From Desulfobacteraceae bacterium (GTDB taxonomy: Bacteria > Desulfobacterota > Desulfobacteria > Desulfobacterales > Desulfosarcinaceae), in contig JABDIN010000027.1 in assembly GCA_013003715.1 (NCBI GenBank), positions 62,001 through 126,000 on the forward strand: 64,000 nucleotides of DNA. The letters are read 5' to 3'. Numbering within the stretch: position 1 is the stretch's first letter; every line of letters starts with the position of its first letter. The notes below the pieces were generated by a model. It had not been told where the DNA came from and did not search any database. It saw only the letters and a program-made list of their open reading frames with translations. The translations under genes and the position numbers were made by a program. Below are positions 61,371 through 64,000 of the stretch, in pieces.

Positions 61371-61646
61371 GTGAACCGGCAAAACAAAGCCGATACCACT
61401 CGAACCATGGGAAACATTGGCCCCATCAGAACGGCCGAAACCGTAGGGGACGGTTGGTGCCTGACTTCCGACGCCCCTGCCCCGAAAAAGAATATTACCC
61501 GTAATAACAATGACTTTCTCGATGTAACGGCAATGATTCGCAGCCTTCAACGTTCCGAGGGCAACTTGGATTGTTTCCGCAGGGGGCATAAGGATTGCGA
61601 GGAAATCGACTGTGCCTGGCGTGACTATTGTTTGACTCAGAAATAA
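61371..61646 (+). CDS. Cys-containing hypothetical protein (91 aa)
   Basis: Starts at GTG behind GGAGTTAAAAG. The first 45 residues are low-complexity. The second half is ordered in appearance: DVTAMIRSLQRSEGNLDCFRRGHKDC is the key block, ending DCAWRDYCL, with four Cys spaced C-x7-C-x4-C-x5-C. A helix plus Cys cluster of this type looks conserved rather than random, but I cannot name the family. It is convergent with the helicase gene. Confidence 0.55.
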   Translation: MNRQNKADTTRTMGNIGPIRTAETVGDGWCLTSDAPAPKKNITRNNNDFLDVTAMIRSLQRSEGNLDCFRRGHKDCEEIDCAWRDYCLTQK

Positions 61647-61734
61647 CCGCCAGCTTAATCAGTGTGATCCATGTGATGGAGGGCCGCCACGTACGCCCCG
61701 GTGCATACGCAATGAAGAACATCGGCCTTACGGG

Positions 61735-64000
61735 TCAACTGCTCCAAAACTCCTCAAGTTTTTCCACCAGCCCGCCATTGTCGGCGACACGCACACAATC
61801 CCAATGCACCGGTAACAACGCGCGATACCGGGGTGTTGAAAATCGCTTATCAATCAACAATGCCGTTCCTTTATCTTTCTCTGTACGGATAACCCTTCCC
61901 ACAGCTTGCAATACGCGGTTAATACCCGGGTAGGTATAGGCAAATTCAAAACCGTTACCGTTGGCGGCCTGAAAATAATCGCGAATCAATTCACGCTCCA
62001 GGCAAATACCCGGCAACCCCACACCGACAATTACCGCCGTGCTCAATCTTTTACCCACCAAATCGATTCCTTCACCAAAAATCCCCCCCATGACGGCAAA
62101 ACCGACGAGTGAATGGGAATTCCCGGTTTTGAACATCTCCAGGAAATCTTCCCTTTCATTCTCATCCATTCGCGGAGATTGGATCTGCAATTCAATGTCG
62201 GGGTATTCCTGCAGAAAACATTCAGCGACCATCTCCATGTATGTGTAACTTGGGAAAAAGACCAAATAGTTGCCGGTCCGGTGTTCAATAATAGAATGGA
62301 CGGCATCTGCCACGATGGCTTTGGATGCTTCCCGATCCTTGAAATAGGTTGAAATCGTGTCGGTAATGAACACTTTAAAATTCGATTTGGGAAATGGAGA
62401 AGGAATGGCGATTTTTTTCACTTGCTCCCCACACCCGAAAAGAGTCTGGAAATATTTTGCAGGTGCCAGGGTTGCTGAAAAAAAAACAGCTGAACGACAC
62501 CGGGCCAGGGCTTCACGCATATGATCCGCCGGATCCACACAAAACAACCTGACCTGAACGTTCTTGTCGGCTTGCTGGCAGCAGACCGCGTACGAGGCGT
62601 CGAACCGCTCGGAGATTTTCAGGAAATTGGAGATGGTAAAAAACAGATCGAGGAGGTTATTACGGAACGGTGTTTTAATATTGTTCGACAGCCAATGATC
62701 GGTTTGAATAACGAAGGTGTTGAGCAGCGGATACAAATCATCCGGCGGCAGCGGGCTGGCGTATTCACCGTTTTTTTGCTCACAGGTCTTCCTGACGCGC
62801 AACAGCCATTGGTTGATCTTTCCCAAACTTTGATAAATCCGGGGTAAATCATTTTTAACTTCCCGCCTCACAGCCAAAACCGTTTCCTTGTCGATAGCCG
62901 CTGAAAACATATCCCTGGACCTGTCCACAAGGTTGTGCGCCTCGTCAATTAAAAAGGCATAATCGCCCATCTCCTCAGCAAAAAAGCGCTTCAGATAAAC
63001 ACGGGGATCGAATGCATAATTATAATCACATATTATGCAGTCGGCCCAGAGACTGAGTTCCAGTGAGAATTCGAAAGGGCAGACCCGATGTTTCAGTGCG
63101 GTTTCCTCAATAACACGACGATTGAATATGGGGTGCTGAAACACCTCGGCCAATGCTCCATTCACCCTGTCAAAATGTCCCCTGGCAAACTCACAGTCAT
63201 CAGGCGTGCAGAAACCGTCCGGTGTGAAGCAAATCTTGTCTTTCGCTGTCAAGGTCAGGGCTTTGAGATGCAAACCATTGTCCAGCAGTTTTTCAATCGC
63301 TTTTTCGGCGGCCATTCGACCGGTTGTTCTGGCTGTGAGATAAAAAAGTTTTGAGGTCTTTCGCTCCGACAATGTTTTAATGGCCGGGAACAAGGCTGCC
63401 ATGGTTTTTCCGATACCGGTGGCGGCCTGGACCAGAAGTTGCCCGCCATCACGAACTGCACGGAATACGGCCACGGCCATATGTCTCTGTCCCGGCCGGT
63501 AGTTCGGGAATGGGAAACCAAGCCGCTCGATGGCCGTATCGCGCTTGCCATGCCACGAGTGTACCGTCTCCGCCCATTGGAGATATCGATTAATGGTATC
63601 GTTGAAAAACGCCTCCAGCTCATCCAGGGTATAACTTTTCCGAATAGCCGCCGATTTTTGGGTTTCGATATTATAATAGAGGAGTTGGCCGGTGATATGA
63701 TTCAACTGTTGCCGATGTGCGTAGATAAAAGCATATATTTTGAGTTGACCCCAATGGACTGGATTTTCAACCCGGTCAAAGGAATCGAGATCGTGGGTGG
63801 TGGTTTTGATTTCCTCGATCACCACGTCATCCGGTTCATTGAAAACGCCATCGATACGACCGTTTATCACCAGTCTAAAATTACCGGTATCCACCTCGTG
63901 GGAGACCGTAACTTCCGGTGTATAGTGCTCCGGCCGGTTGTTCTGAACCGTCTTATGACCAAGGATACCCCTGGCGGAATTTATGCTGCCGACGAAATCA
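61735..64000 (-). CDS. XPD/DinG-type helicase with N-terminal RecB-like nuclease domain, 5' end beyond window
   Basis: The frame stays open to the right edge; 755 residues are visible. An internal GTG at 63894 (residue 1 for numbering) is not the true start. The N-terminal part has a PD-(D/E)xK nuclease pattern: D15 in GRIDGVF, E28-I-K30, and QLKIYAF with Gln50 and Tyr54. The helicase follows: NYRPGQRHM, Walker A ATGIGKT (158-164), Cys residues around CFTPDGFCTPDDC and KHRVC placed like the XPD Fe-S cluster, DEAH in LIDEAHNLVD, and a C-terminal motif VI QAVGRVIRTEKD. It should unwind DNA 5' to 3' and may cut it. Role in repair or defence is open. Confidence 0.85.
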   Translation of the reverse strand, partial: DFVGSINSARGILGHKTVQNNRPEHYTPEVTVSHEVDTGNFRLVINGRIDGVFNEPDDVVIEEIKTTTHDLDSFDRVENPVHWGQLKIYAFIYAHRQQLNHITGQLLYYNIETQKSAAIRKSYTLDELEAFFNDTINRYLQWAETVHSWHGKRDTAIERLGFPFPNYRPGQRHMAVAVFRAVRDGGQLLVQAATGIGKTMAALFPAIKTLSERKTSKLFYLTARTTGRMAAEKAIEKLLDNGLHLKALTLTAKDKICFTPDGFCTPDDCEFARGHFDRVNGALAEVFQHPIFNRRVIEETALKHRVCPFEFSLELSLWADCIICDYNYAFDPRVYLKRFFAEEMGDYAFLIDEAHNLVDRSRDMFSAAIDKETVLAVRREVKNDLPRIYQSLGKINQWLLRVRKTCEQKNGEYASPLPPDDLYPLLNTFVIQTDHWLSNNIKTPFRNNLLDLFFTISNFLKISERFDASYAVCCQQADKNVQVRLFCVDPADHMREALARCRSAVFFSATLAPAKYFQTLFGCGEQVKKIAIPSPFPKSNFKVFITDTISTYFKDREASKAIVADAVHSIIEHRTGNYLVFFPSYTYMEMVAECFLQEYPDIELQIQSPRMDENEREDFLEMFKTGNSHSLVGFAVMGGIFGEGIDLVGKRLSTAVIVGVGLPGICLERELIRDYFQAANGNGFEFAYTYPGINRVLQAVGRVIRTEKDKGTALLIDKRFSTPRYRALLPVHWDCVRVADNGGLVEKLEEFWSS

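Overview
The window looks like chromosome of a Gram-negative, moderate-GC bacterium, most likely a sulfate-reducer-type deltaproteobacterium (Thermodesulfobacteriota, Desulfobacterales-like). This is inferred from the gene mix: peptide/amino-acid catabolism, many two-component proteins, an MCP, FHA and Ser/Thr-kinase-like proteins, small Cys-rich proteins, and an ImuB/DnaE2 SOS cassette. No rRNA, tRNA, CRISPR array, prophage or transposase gene was recognised.

Layout. (1) 0-9.4 kb: an ion and osmotic homeostasis block with ZupT-type zinc transporter, ZntB/CorA-type channel, MscS channel, DUF21 membrane protein, CaCA exchanger, small LapA-like protein and NhaA, plus an enoyl-CoA hydratase and a lipoprotein. 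(2) 9.5-14.5 kb: HAD phosphatase, release factor RF3 (prfC) and two PLP enzymes. (3) 14.6-24.7 kb: signalling. A divergent membrane-anchored kinase-like protein follows a double-FHA protein. Next come an MCP, a stand-alone receiver protein, the kbl-tdh threonine-degradation operon, and a zinc-finger/HAMP sensor that is related to the MCP but lacks its output domain. (4) 24.7-28.2 kb: xthA, nth, panB and panE. (5) 28.2-37 kb: a complete peptide ABC transporter operon with an embedded M20 peptidase, then a P1-family peptidase overlapping an isoprenylcysteine-methyltransferase-like gene. (6) 37-40 kb: DMT transporter, a dienoyl-CoA-isomerase-like crotonase and a nitronate-monooxygenase-like protein.

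(7) 40-47.5 kb is the most unusual part. It holds a LexA-headed mutagenesis cassette: lexA, a four-helix-bundle (23S rRNA intervening-sequence type) protein, a DUF72 protein, an ImuB-type Y-family polymerase without catalytic acids, and DnaE2. No imuA is visible. The four-helix-bundle gene is bracketed by inverted arrays of a CTAAAGTGC-like unit. The left array encodes the last codons of lexA, and further arrays and REP-like hairpins fill the gap to the DUF72 gene. A second motif, ATTTGACAT, is scattered in both orientations upstream of lexA, and a related motif lies upstream of dnaE2. imuB and dnaE2 share a CA-rich leader in place of a Shine-Dalgarno site. Coding sequence here looks more GC-rich than its surroundings, as in acquired DNA.

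(8) 47.7-64 kb: thioesterase, J-domain protein, PepD dipeptidase, a degenerate inositol-monophosphatase-like protein, an FmdB-type zinc ribbon, a DegP protease next to an OmpR-type two-component system, YqeY, CutA, a PAS-NarL two-component pair, two small Cys-containing proteins, and an XPD/DinG-type helicase with an N-terminal RecB-like nuclease domain that runs off the right edge.
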